Assembly (NCBI GenBank): GCA_959347315.1
Contig: OY365809.1
Location: 45,131,447-45,195,446 of the forward strand
Direction: 5' to 3'
From: Bimastos eiseni
Lineage: Eukaryota; Annelida; Clitellata; Crassiclitellata; Lumbricidae
DNA: 64,000 nucleotides
The translations under genes were made by a program, and so were the position numbers. The notes beneath the pieces were generated by a model. It was not told where the DNA came from. It did not search any database and was given only the letters and a program-made list of their open reading frames with translations. Numbering within the stretch: position 1 is the first letter of the stretch; every line of letters begins with the position of its first letter. Positions 60,237 to 64,000 of this stretch are shown piece by piece.

Positions 60237-61218
60237 TCTCAGATAGACCCATAGACTTACTATGAACGGATGATGACAAGTTATTAGAGGAGGTCGAATT
60301 TGACTGTCGGTAGCCGTGCAAGAAAGAACCTGAAGGACTTGATCTGCTCTCAGGGGATGCTTCCTGCGGTAGAGTTCCGTCGTCCGCTGTTGAGGGATTC
60401 CATCGCCCTGGTTCTTCCAGCCCTGGCCGTACTAACCTCCGGAAGACTCCAGCGGTTGGTAGCAGTTCAGTTGGTCCACTTCAGCCGCTTCCCATAGCCA
60501 GCTATGGTTCGGAGGAAGTGGAAAGAATGGAAAGATGGTCCAGAAGCAGAAGAACTCGGGTGAGCAGCTTTTAAGGTCTTATTATTGTTAGCTATTTTAT
60601 TGTTAAAAAAGAAAGTAATAAAATAAGAAATATGCATTCTTCTGTGAACAAGGGGTAATAATAAATAAAAGTTAATGGTTATTTTGTTATTAAATAATAC
60701 GACGGCCAAAAAGTTAAAAAATAGGAATTCTTCTGGAAACAAGAGTTGATAATACAAAAGTGGCTATTTTATTTACCTGTCGATCCTATTGCACCCTCTA
60801 AATGTTGGTTATTTATTCCTAACACTGCATTACAGTTTAGTTGAACGTTTGCTGTGGCGTTGTGGTTAGCCTGCTTCATAGTCAATCGAGAAGTCTGGGT
60901 TTCAAATCCCACAAGTATCGAGACTCTGCTCCAGCCCTGCCTCTTACCCAACTCGGCCATGATGAGTACATCGACCGTACACTGTAGGTGGAAAGCATAG
61001 CCGCCAAGGGAGAGGACTAGGTCTCCGCCTCGTGTGCCGAGGCTGGGAAAGTGAGGTCGCTAAGGGTTCGTACCTGTACCGTTGTTTTTTCGTTGTTCAG
61101 CTGAAGGAGAGGTCAGGCGGTCAAGACGAGCAGAAGGTGGGGTTGGTTGAGCGTCGTGATCAGCTCAAACGAGAACTGCTCGCTGCGAGAAAGTTGCTCA
61201 ACGCCAGCGACTCTCAAG
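39141..61218 (+). CDS. KIF26: KIF26-family (VAB-8-like) unconventional kinesin, 3'-incomplete (16 exons seen)
   Basis: Joined exons: 39141-39683, ~41241-41486, 42044-42408, 47456-47603, 48110-48627, 50452-50641, 51377-51565, 52676-52769, 53164-53367, 54044-54205, 55044-55115, 55582-55729, 56557-56755, 57397-60142, 60354-60559 and 61101-61218. All phases agree. Seen: paired CxxC modules (WCEDCNSHLVELKR; VCERCQMPYKNL), a motor from about residue 670 to 1020 with P-loop GHGRVGKT and switch-II-like VDLGSS, a SEQSAGETIVYLGN motif after the motor, SSGYESM in the tail, and a final EVERMERW ... LKRELLAARKLL helical segment. Known for the family: KIF26A/B bind microtubules but do not walk, and act in Wnt5a-Ror and GDNF signalling, cell adhesion and migration; C. 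elegans VAB-8 guides axons and cells. The last 50-80 residues expected from vertebrate KIF26 are not found after 61218, so the terminal exon probably lies past 64000. Confidence 0.9.
39822..39895 (+). repeat. ~105-bp dispersed repeat, partial forward copy
   Basis: AACGTCGTCATCCTCTTTCACCCAGTCTTGGGACTGACGCC retains the family core but lacks both ends. Confidence 0.55.
40277..40372. repeat. (TA)n with TTTTATATATA higher-order units
   Basis: About 95 bp of TA dinucleotides punctuated by ATGTTTTATATATA three times, ending at a TAGGCCTA octamer. Confidence 0.9.
40700..40870 (+). mobile_element. tRNA-derived SINE, family A copy 1
   Basis: Box-A-like GGTGGCGTTGCGGCATG and box-B-like GGTTCGAACC (40766-40775). 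A body with AAGTCACTGAGTAGCGACC, TTGGACAAATTGCCCAC and CTCACTCATCTCTTCCCC follows. The reverse copy at 55.9-56.1 kb matches throughout. Both run into (ACT)n repeats. Confidence 0.8.
40870..41010. repeat. (ACT)n then (ATT)n tract
   Basis: CTACTACTACTAC-type trinucleotides to 40960, then TTATTATTATTATCATT. It forms the 3' tail of the family A SINE. Confidence 0.8.
41241..41486 (+). CDS. KIF26: KIF26 exon 2 (first CxxC module)
   Basis: Encodes RWKLWCEDCNSHLVELKRRA, closely matching the vertebrate KIF26 module WC-(N/D)C---LVELKRQA. The donor GAG/GTCAGT is phase 0 and fits exon 3. The 5' end is the least certain: 41241 (GTCAAG/GTT) is the only acceptor found that preserves phase 0 with the candidate first exon. 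Acceptors at 41290 or 41337 would need another upstream exon. Confidence 0.75.
42044..42408 (+). CDS. KIF26: KIF26 exon 3 (second CxxC module)
   Basis: Acceptor ACTGTTTCATAG, donor GCAG/GTACGC, phase 0 in and phase 2 out. Encodes LNHLLEDISQAIHPSDQPLN and then FVCERCQMPYKNLVNEAVNM, the counterpart of the second cysteine module (C-C---L--LK-EAI-M) in vertebrate KIF26. The rest is Ser/Arg-rich. Confidence 0.85.
42560..42670 (+). repeat. Dispersed repeat, copy 2 of 3
   Basis: GCTCGTGAATAAGCTGGTGCCCTGTGC ... GGTGGAGATTACGATTACGG-type blocks (here ACTGTGGAGATTACGATTAC). Compare 3530-3625 (reverse) and 46225-46310. Confidence 0.7.
43068..43424. mobile_element. Possible hAT-like MITE carrying a (CA)n tract
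   Basis: The left end CAGTGGCTGATCCA and the right end, whose reverse complement is CAGTGGCGGACCA, could be terminal inverted repeats of hAT type. The flanking 8-mers (GCTTATTG and GCAACTTA) do not match, so this is tentative. Positions 43148-43220 are (CA)n. Confidence 0.3.
43855..43985 (+). repeat. ~105-bp dispersed repeat, forward copy
   Basis: CTAACAACACTGTGTGATGGCAAGGATCATTCGC ... TTTATCCAGGATAATTTGGGGACTTACACTGCC ... GCAAGCAGTGAGGAGT. The core has a small insertion. Confidence 0.7.
44465..44560. repeat. (CAGA)n microsatellite
   Basis: CAGACAGA/CAAGCAGACAAACAGA units. Confidence 0.9.
44730..45170. repeat. ~16-bp minisatellite, GGGCAGTGGTCAGTTC
   Basis: About 25 degenerate units of GGGCAGTGGTCAGTTC, tightest at 44890-45060, with longer spaced relatives (TGGTCAGTTATGACTG) on the left. 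It lies in KIF26 intron 3. Confidence 0.85.
45425..45850. repeat. (GACT)n/(GAAT)n compound tetranucleotide array
   Basis: Alternating blocks of GACTGACT and GAATGAAT with TTGGTTGACT variants extend over 400 bp. Confidence 0.9.
46225..46310 (+). repeat. Dispersed repeat, copy 3 of 3
   Basis: GCTCGTGACTAAGATTGTGCCCTGC ... GCGCTTTAGAAG, then ATTACGATTACGATTAC. The upstream 82-codon frame ending here has no counterpart at the other copies and no splice context. Confidence 0.7.
46640..46855. repeat. ~34-bp minisatellite
   Basis: Five to six units containing GAACAGAAGGAACAGATACA and TAGAGAGAGATATT. The three central units are almost identical, the outer ones degenerate. Confidence 0.92.
47456..47603 (+). 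CDS. KIF26: KIF26 exon 4
   Basis: Acceptor TGTTCTCCAG; T completes AGT with the AG left by exon 3, giving S-YRSENHLTGCRSVGHRS. Donor CAG/GTGAAG, phase 0 out. It has no domain; inclusion rests on splice signals and the exact phase fit on both sides. Confidence 0.75.
48110..48627 (+). CDS. KIF26: KIF26 exon 5 (coding minisatellites)
   Basis: Acceptor GCGTTTTTCAG, donor CAAG/GTATTT; phase 0 in, phase 2 out. Two in-frame tandem repeats are visible. An 18-bp unit is repeated about three times (TEDVIN, MEDVIN, MEDV). A 21-bp unit is repeated seven times at 48379-48530, encoding VPLKVPG-type heptapeptides (VPLKVPG, VPMKVPA, ASSKVPG, VSSKLPA). Between them is an acidic stretch. Both units are multiples of three, as expected for translated sequence. 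Confidence 0.8.
49880..50136. mobile_element. Non-autonomous hAT-type MITE with 8-bp target duplication
   Basis: The 257-bp element has terminal inverted repeats CAGAGGTGTAACAAG and CAGAGGTGTAGCAAG (14 of 15 identical). It is flanked by GTGTAGGC (49872-49879) and GTGTAGGT (50137-50144), an 8-bp duplication with one mismatch. An 8-bp duplication and CAG-GGTG ends are typical of hAT elements. The interior is G/C-homopolymer-rich and has no transposase frame. It lies in the intron before KIF26 exon 6. Confidence 0.88.
50452..50641 (+). CDS. KIF26: KIF26 exon 6 (pre-motor segment)
   Basis: Acceptor CTACTTTTCGTTTAG; T completes AGT. Encodes SEDVEKDANRGSDRNKREGV, then FPTNFAKAIATCPQEVPAEL and SGRK. 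The F-T-F---I-T-P---P--LLR pattern followed by (G)RK-V(K/R)V aligns with the residues before the motor of vertebrate KIF26. Donor AAA/GTTTGT is weak but in the right place and phase. Confidence 0.85.
51377..51565 (+). CDS. KIF26: KIF26 exon 7 (motor start)
   Basis: Acceptor TTTATTTTAG, donor CTG/GTTGGT, phase 0 in and out. Encodes VRVVVCLSPLNSPFDSFLCA, DAERNRVTLMEL and KTFAFDTVFPQNTPL. This is the first strand of the kinesin fold, and the FAFD-VFPQ motif is standard for kinesins. Confidence 0.93.
51655..51900 (+). repeat. ~105-bp dispersed repeat, head-to-tail pair
   Basis: Two forward copies, 51655-51760 (TTTGACGACACTATGTGATAA ... GGCTTGGAACTGGCACTG) and 51803-51897 (TTTAACGACACTGTGTGATAA ... 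AGCTTGGGACTGGCACTGTC). Spacing and order resemble the pair at 17.4-17.66 kb. Confidence 0.8.
52108..52453. repeat. 24-bp satellite-like tandem array
   Basis: About 14 units of CATTCGTCCATATACATATG(CATA). Most are identical, with C/T at CGTCC/CGTTC and GCATAC/GCATGC as recurrent variants. Because 24 is a multiple of three, every frame stays open on both strands, creating false 97-174-codon frames. Confidence 0.97.
52676..52769 (+). CDS. KIF26: KIF26 exon 8 (motor, up to P-loop)
   Basis: Acceptor TTCTGCTGTAG, donor GTGG/GTAGGT. Encodes SDVCSASLVEILQSVINGSD, then GCIFTYGHGRV and the first base of Gly. It aligns residue for residue with the VC-GTV-(D/E)V-QSVVNGADGC-F segment of KIF26. The P-loop GHGRVGKT is completed in the next exon. 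Confidence 0.95.
52985..53150 (+). mobile_element. LINE ORF2 C-terminal remnant
   Basis: An open frame reads DLIVPFARTSKMQNRVFSVV, GPTVWNGLPLELRLLPKNSS and SSFYASLKTVL. It is the longest and best preserved of several L2/CR1-like ORF2 C-termini in the window. It ends about 15-20 bp before the acceptor of KIF26 exon 9. Confidence 0.8.
53164..53367 (+). CDS. KIF26: KIF26 exon 9 (motor, P-loop end)
   Basis: Acceptor ATATTATTTCAG, donor TGCG/GTAACA, phase 1 in and out. Starts (G)KTFTMFGIDDEVNGEGLGI and continues LPSAIVWLYRLIELRKERTG, SRFLVRVSSAQLIDGREQ, MKDLLAHLDCG, matching vertebrate KIF26 (LGIIPCAI-WL-KLI-ERKE-TG-RF-VRVSA). The P-loop reads GKT where vertebrate KIF26 has GKS. Confidence 0.95.
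53547..53860. repeat. 30-bp tandem array
   Basis: Eight to ten units of ATTCTTAGAATTGACATTAC(TATTTTACCT). Central units are identical except TTTT/TTCT, with degenerate flanks on both sides. The 30-bp period keeps three frames open (ITILPILRID-type repeats), which is not coding evidence. Confidence 0.96.
54044..54205 (+). CDS. KIF26: KIF26 exon 10 (motor)
   Basis: Acceptor AATCTCTTGACAG, donor GATG/GTAGGT. Encodes GRDGSHGDSMTTDRRHQTKS, then PLQTLTQLRTTSAEHLAHCL and DAALAASDSPTD. The LQ---(E/Q)LR--(T/S)AE----LDAA-A pattern is the KIF26 segment before switch I. An upstream acceptor at 54027 would break the frame. Confidence 0.92.
54235..54560 (+). mobile_element. SINE-like repeat, family C copy 2
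   Basis: Box-B-like GGGTTCGATCCCC near 54286. The body (GTGAGGTTGTCTTGTTCTTC, ACGTAATGGACGCC, GACAGTTTGAAAGTTA) matches the 12.7-13.06-kb copy. Confidence 0.7.
55044..55115 (+). CDS. KIF26: KIF26 exon 11 (degenerate switch I)
   Basis: Acceptor CTTGTTTTCTCAG, donor TCAG/GTAACA, phase 1 both ends. Encodes D-DRFASHFFFTINVYHYQMD and SNGSG. The usual switch I NxxSSRSH is reduced to FASH, comparable with the RNSH of vertebrate KIF26; F-L-I-VY-Y is conserved. Confidence 0.92.
55582..55729 (+). CDS. KIF26: KIF26 exon 12 (switch II)
   Basis: Acceptor TTTAAACAACAG, donor TATGG/GTAATT, phase 1 in and 2 out. Encodes GGRRSRLHFVDLGSSISMAT, then LSISEVGDVVMAILTGQRQV and PYG. The canonical DLAGSE is DLGSS, as in KIF26 (DLGSC), consistent with a motor that does not hydrolyse ATP normally. 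Confidence 0.95.
55905..56095 (-). mobile_element. tRNA-derived SINE, family A copy 2
   Basis: On the reverse strand: CCTTGTAGCCAAAGAGTCGC, box-B GGTTCGAACC, CTCAAGTCACTGCGTTGCGA and TGGACAAATTGCTCACAC, matching the 40.7-kb copy. Confidence 0.8.
56095..56250. repeat. (ACT)n/(CTA)n tract
   Basis: Interrupted CTACTACTA and CTTCCACTACTT trinucleotides. Like the 40.9-kb tract, it adjoins a family A SINE. Confidence 0.85.
56392..56500 (+). repeat. ~105-bp dispersed repeat, forward copy
   Basis: GCAGTTTAACGACACTCTGCGA ... CATTAGCGTCACCTTCCCCC ... CAGGCTTGGGACTGGCACTG ... CAAGCAGTG. Among the best-preserved members, it ends about 55 bp before the acceptor of exon 13. Confidence 0.85.
56557..56755 (+). 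CDS. KIF26: KIF26 exon 13 (motor end)
   Basis: Acceptor TTGGTTGTGCAG; C completes GGC. Encodes HRMLPRLLRECLEERQGHHS, CCLVAGVSPHITSYKETMEV and LELVENIYRMKDQLRKSP. It matches the LT-LLRESLG----T-MIAHISP---Y-ETL-T---A-R---MK end of kinesin motors. The donor is GTC/GTAGGA (end 56755) or AAG/GTCACC (end 56779); both keep phase 0. Confidence 0.93.
56790..57015. repeat. (CAGT/CAAT)n tetranucleotide array
   Basis: CAGTCAGTCAATCAAT blocks begin just after exon 13. A frame continues through them as SINQSVSQ repeats, but the exon donor lies upstream. Confidence 0.92.
57022..57345 (-). mobile_element. Two LINE 3' remnants in tandem (reverse)
   Basis: ACATAGCGCCTCTTCACAAAATCTACTC (57032) and GATATAGCGCCTCTTCAAGAAATCTACC (57239) each start a copy with CCAACCTC(G/A)GCCAAAGA and CAGTTTTCAG. 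The first reads AAWNFLPFGSSAL in reverse sense. The pair ends about 50 bp before exon 14. Confidence 0.75.
57397..60142 (+). CDS. KIF26: KIF26 exon 14 (2.7-kb tail exon)
   Basis: Acceptor TTCTTTCCAATCAG, donor AAAAG/GTAAGG, phase 0 in and 1 out; 915 codons open. Begins LRYGHPQTDDESSGSLPRSR and has SDSEHCASESEQSAGETIVY then LGN, the counterpart of SSSSEQSCDTVIYIGPN that follows the vertebrate motor. Most of the rest is Ser/Arg/Gly-rich and probably disordered. It ends with SSGYESMAQGADD, matching the conserved SGYESM motif of KIF26 tails. Shadow frames of 60-120 codons overlap it on both strands. Confidence 0.93.
60185..60240. repeat. (CT)n microsatellite
   Basis: A nearly pure CT run of about 50 bp, 45 bp into the short intron between exons 14 and 15. 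Confidence 0.95.
60354..60559 (+). CDS. KIF26: KIF26 exon 15
   Basis: Acceptor CTTGATCTGCTCTCAG; GG completes GGG with the G from exon 14. Reads GDASCGRVPSSAVEGFHRPG and, at the end, SYGSEEVERMERWSRSRRTR, which matches the Y-IDDVERLQRRR block near the C-terminus of vertebrate KIF26. Donor CGG/GTGAGC, phase 0. Confidence 0.9.
60845..61062 (+). mobile_element. tRNA-derived SINE, family D copy 2
   Basis: Box-A-like TGGCGTTGTGGTTAGCCTGC and box-B-like GGGTTTCAAATCCCAC, with TCAATCGAGAAGTC between them. The body ends GTGCCGAGGCTGGGAAAGTG and AGGTCGCTAAGG. It ends about 40 bp before exon 16. Confidence 0.7.
61101..61218 (+). CDS. KIF26: KIF26 exon 16 (C-terminal helical region)
   Basis: Acceptor TTTTTTCGTTGTTCAG, donor CAAG/GTAGGC, phase 0 in and 1 out. 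Encodes LKERSGGQDEQKVGLVERRD, then QLKRELLAARKLLNASDSQ, predicted helical and heptad-like. It corresponds to the vertebrate segment ending KELEATKQYLMLDPNKW. The residues that should follow are not found downstream in the window. Confidence 0.9.
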
Positions 61219-61278
61219 GTAGGCCACTGGTAAACGCTGTAGTGACGAGCCTTTTACTCTGCCTACACTCTAAACGGA

Positions 61279-63087
61279 GTGTAAGCTGTAAGTCCCTGAT
61301 GAGAATCCAGTGGTTGAGATCTGCATTTGACGCAGAAGTTGGCCACTAATGGATATCTAGCTTTCTAAGCAATACCTTCTTGCACGCTTTATCTTCTGGA
61401 TAGTGACCTGATAGTGTCTTCTCTATGCAGTGCCATCGTTTGATACTTTTTTGAAGAAGTTACTAATTACATTATAGTTGTGAGAATTCCAAGATAGGAG
61501 GGAAGCTTTTGATGCGTATATCTCTTAGTATTTATTTATGTTTAAGACTTATATATAGCGTCGGTTCAAAGCGTTTTAAAGGTATCCATTGAGAGACAGC
61601 TGCTTTGCACTGGGGTTGTTGCATAACCTCATTTGATGGAGTCTTCATTTTGGTGTTCCATTGGTTGACTCCTTCTTGGGTCCAGACCAGTAGGTGTCTA
61701 CTGCAACCCTGACAGCGTAATAGAAGTTGCTAATAAAGAGTGGTGATGATCAATCAGAGTTGTACATGGGTCCTGTTCTACCAGCAGGTCAGGTTGGGTC
61801 AAGAATATCTACAGATAAGGCGGTTAGGATTGGGTCGGGTCGAGAACCTAGTTGGTCGGATTGTGTCGCGTCCCAAACCGGGACCCAGTTCGACCAACCA
61901 ATTTTTCCAGAGCTTAAATTTCAACTTTGTACTTTTCATAATGATTCATTAAGGTCTATATCTTCTGTGCATGCGTTCATTTGCAAAGAAATCTTCAGTG
62001 TACCTTAGTGAGGGAAGGACTGTTGAAGTCACCCCACAGCTATAGCAAAGCCGATTGAATCAAATACGCGTGAATGACTTCTGAGACACACAATTGAGCA
62101 CTATCTTGGCTAAGTGCTCGATTCTTTTAATCGGAAGTCAATCGTGCAAATTGATACTGCCCTTTCGGAGATCTACGTGTTAATCAGTAATAATCAAATA
62201 AATTGAATAAGGCAAAGGAATTAGCGCGAACACTTTGTGCAGCGCCAGATTTGTTCAGTTTAACACCGAACTCGGCTCAAGCTGTAGCATGGAATAATTT
62301 CTCATTAGTTTTTGAAAAACACAAAAGGTCAACGCATCGATTACAAGCGCGTGAGTTAGCTGGGACATGCGATCCGGACCCTAACAGAGGCGGCGATCTC
62401 GTTTGACAGGTGGGTAGGACACCCAATGAGAGGGGTAGGAAATGTGGGGGACACATGTATAGCGTGTCCCATGTCTGTAGCAGGTGAGGGGACTTGCCCC
62501 CCTCGACCCTCCCGAGATCGCCGCCCCTGGGTCTGCCTAATGATACCGGGAATTCTGTTGCATATATATATAGATTAAGTAAGTTCAGGGTAAAATTATT
62601 GGAATAAAAGAAAGGCATTTTCCGTGATACGTTATCACAAATGCATATTATTATCGTACGTGGCGGTCTGATTAAGCAGCGTTTCTTACGGCATTGGAAT
62701 TTGACGCTAAATATTATTAGTAACATATAAGCACTAATGGCAGGGCGGGTCGGATTGGGTCAGTACAAAGCAGCTGTCTCTAAATGGATACCTTTAAAAC
62801 GCTTTCTAGCGACGCTATATATAAGCCATAAACAGAAATAAATACTGAGACTCACGCGTCAAACGCATCCTATCTTGAAATTCTCACAACTATAATGTAA
62901 TTAGTAACTTCTTCAAAAAGCATCAAACGATGGCACTGCATAGAGAAGACACTATCAGGTCACTATCCAGAAGATAAAGCGTGCAAGAAGGTATTGCTTA
63001 GAAAACTAGATATGCACCAGTGGCCAACTTCTGCGTCAAATGCAGATCTGAAGCATTGGATTCTCACCAGGGACTTACGGCTTACAC
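61279..63087. mobile_element. Foldback element with ~330-bp inverted arms
   Basis: The left arm 61279-61612 and right arm 62761-63087 are reverse complements. The central 200 bp is almost identical (GCAATACCTTCTTGCACGCT ... TTGAAGAAGTTACTAATTAC); the ends have scattered differences and two small indels. The 1.15-kb loop has no transposase-like frame but carries GATTGGGTCGGGTC-type repeats and a second small inverted-repeat element. It lies in the KIF26 intron after exon 16. Confidence 0.9.
62385..62529. mobile_element. Small inverted-repeat element nested in the foldback loop
   Basis: Ends CAGAGGCGGCGATCTCG and (reverse complement) CAGGGGCGGCGATCTCG match at 16 of 17 bases over a 145-bp element. 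CAGGGGCGG ends resemble hAT-type MITEs. No clean 8-bp flanking duplication is visible (GACCCTAA against GGTCTGCC). Confidence 0.6.
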
Positions 63088-63189
63088 ATGCACGTCGTGG
63101 GTAGGATCGGGTCAAAAATATGGCATCAGAAGTCGGGTCAGGTCCATATTCGATGGGTCAGATTGGGTCGGGCCATGGAAATAGACACC

Positions 63190-63420
63190 GGCGATAGATC
63201 TGCACATACAGCTAGAAATCGATCAATAGCGATTCCTAATCTCTGAATATATGGCGTCGGTGAAAGCGTTCTAAAGGTGTCCAATTGAATCACATATGAC
63301 ACTGATCGCAGACCATTTAGCGACGTCTGTTTTGTACCTGGGTTGTTGACTTTGACCGTACATGACCTTTGATACAGAAATCGGCCACTGTTGCCTTTCT
63401 AGTTTTCTGTAGGTCCCGTG
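63190..63420 (+). repeat. Third, diverged copy of foldback-arm blocks
   Basis: ATATATGGCGTCGGTGAAAGCG, TTCTAAAGGTGTCC and CCTGGGTTGTTG match the inner end of the left arm. CATGACCTTTGATACAGAAATCGGCCACTG matches its outer part (GCATTTGACGCAGAAGTTGGCCACT). The block order is exchanged relative to the arm. Confidence 0.6.
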
Positions 63421-63464
63421 CACGCTTACATTTCTTCCTTGCGAACTGGCGTTACAGAATTTAC

Positions 63465-63890
63465 TGTTGTGGGGCCATCTACCCGGAATGACCTTCCTCC
63501 ATCACTTTATAACTAATAACAGACCTCTCACCATCACCTTCTCGCTCTTTAGGACGTTTCTTTACCACTGATGTTTCCGTGCTGAGAGCGCCTCAGAATA
63601 GTTATTATTCGAGTGGCGCTACATAAATAAAGGATATGATGCGATACTGATTAGGCTTACAGTTTCCATAACTTAGGAACTTACTTCTCTTAATGTCAGC
63701 ACCATTTCAATTTCACCAGCGAGGCCCATGATACGATATCTCTTTTAGCGTCACCACAGAAATTTCTGATTACCATTACATACGTGAATACGATTGTTGA
63801 TCCAGCTGTATGGAACACTTTACCAGAACCATTCCGAAGATTTCTATAACTAAGCTTAAAGCTCTGCTCTGAGAATGCCTAGCCACCCTC
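63465..63890 (+). mobile_element. Two LINE 3' fragments
   Basis: 63470-63640 carries a degraded GPSTRNDLPPSL-like frame, then GAGCGCCTCAGAATAG ... GAGTGGCGCTACATAAATAAAG. 63770-63885 reads PAVWNTLPEPFRRF and ends in a degenerate LK motif. Both are forward-oriented. No KIF26 terminal exon is seen among them. Confidence 0.6.
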
Positions 63891-64000
63891 CCCTATAATT
63901 TATCGCTATAAATTATTGCGCGTCATTTGAGTCACTCTCTTTTATTAAGGCGTGTAATAATAATTTATTCAAAGCCAAGTAGCTTACAAACACCTAGTGG

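Noticed and set aside
60314..60353. Upstream acceptors for KIF26 exon 15 (60313, 60326)
   Set aside because: The 60313 site leads to an in-frame TGA. The 60326 site keeps frame but has no pyrimidine tract. The 60353 acceptor has a good tract and correct phase.

Overview
This is animal nuclear DNA: AT-rich, with many introns, microsatellites and dispersed retroelement fragments. It carries two large protein-coding genes, both on the + strand and both reconstructed exon by exon from conserved domains, GT/AG splice signals and matching intron phases. Both gene families are animal-specific. The compact introns, abundant tRNA-derived SINE-like repeats, LINE tails ending in GGCGCTATATAAAT and many TAGGCCTA octamers suggest an aquatic invertebrate, perhaps an echinoderm or other deuterostome. 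That placement is inference; the sequence alone does not fix the species.

Region 1-16.3 kb: no convincing gene. It holds microsatellites (GAT, GA, GGA, TGCC), minisatellites, a 184-bp tandem duplication, a short perfect palindrome, LINE 3' fragments and SINE copies. An unseen 5' exon of the first gene may lie here.

Region 16.3-33.0 kb: a ZNF541/TRERF1/MIDEAS-type ELM2-SANT zinc-finger co-repressor. Fifteen exons join in one frame (5430 nt, 1809 codons plus stop). They encode three N-terminal C2H2 fingers of ZNF541 type, a fourth finger like the one in TRERF1, a conserved proline-rich linker, an ELM2 domain, a SANT domain and a C-terminal C2H2 finger. Vertebrate relatives scaffold HDAC1/2-containing complexes.

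Region 33.0-39.1 kb: intergenic, with AT-rich DNA, degenerate repeats and a SINE.

Region 39.1-64.0 kb: a KIF26-type (VAB-8-like) unconventional kinesin. Sixteen exons are seen (about 2,050 codons), with two N-terminal CxxC modules, a divergent motor domain, a 2.7-kb exon for the long C-terminal tail and a C-terminal charged helical region. The last exon or exons are not found and probably lie beyond the window. Introns contain a 257-bp hAT-type MITE with a near-perfect 8-bp target duplication, a 1.8-kb foldback element, several SINE families, a LINE ORF2 remnant lying just before a 3' splice site, and long 24-bp and 30-bp tandem repeats.

The two genes have no evident functional link: one is a chromatin regulator, the other a cytoskeletal signalling protein. 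The most interesting non-genic signals are the cluster of RFX X-box-like 13-mers around a zinc-finger exon, the foldback element, and retroelement tails sitting next to 3' splice sites in both genes. No prokaryotic-type system, CRISPR array, virus or true tRNA/rRNA gene was recognised.
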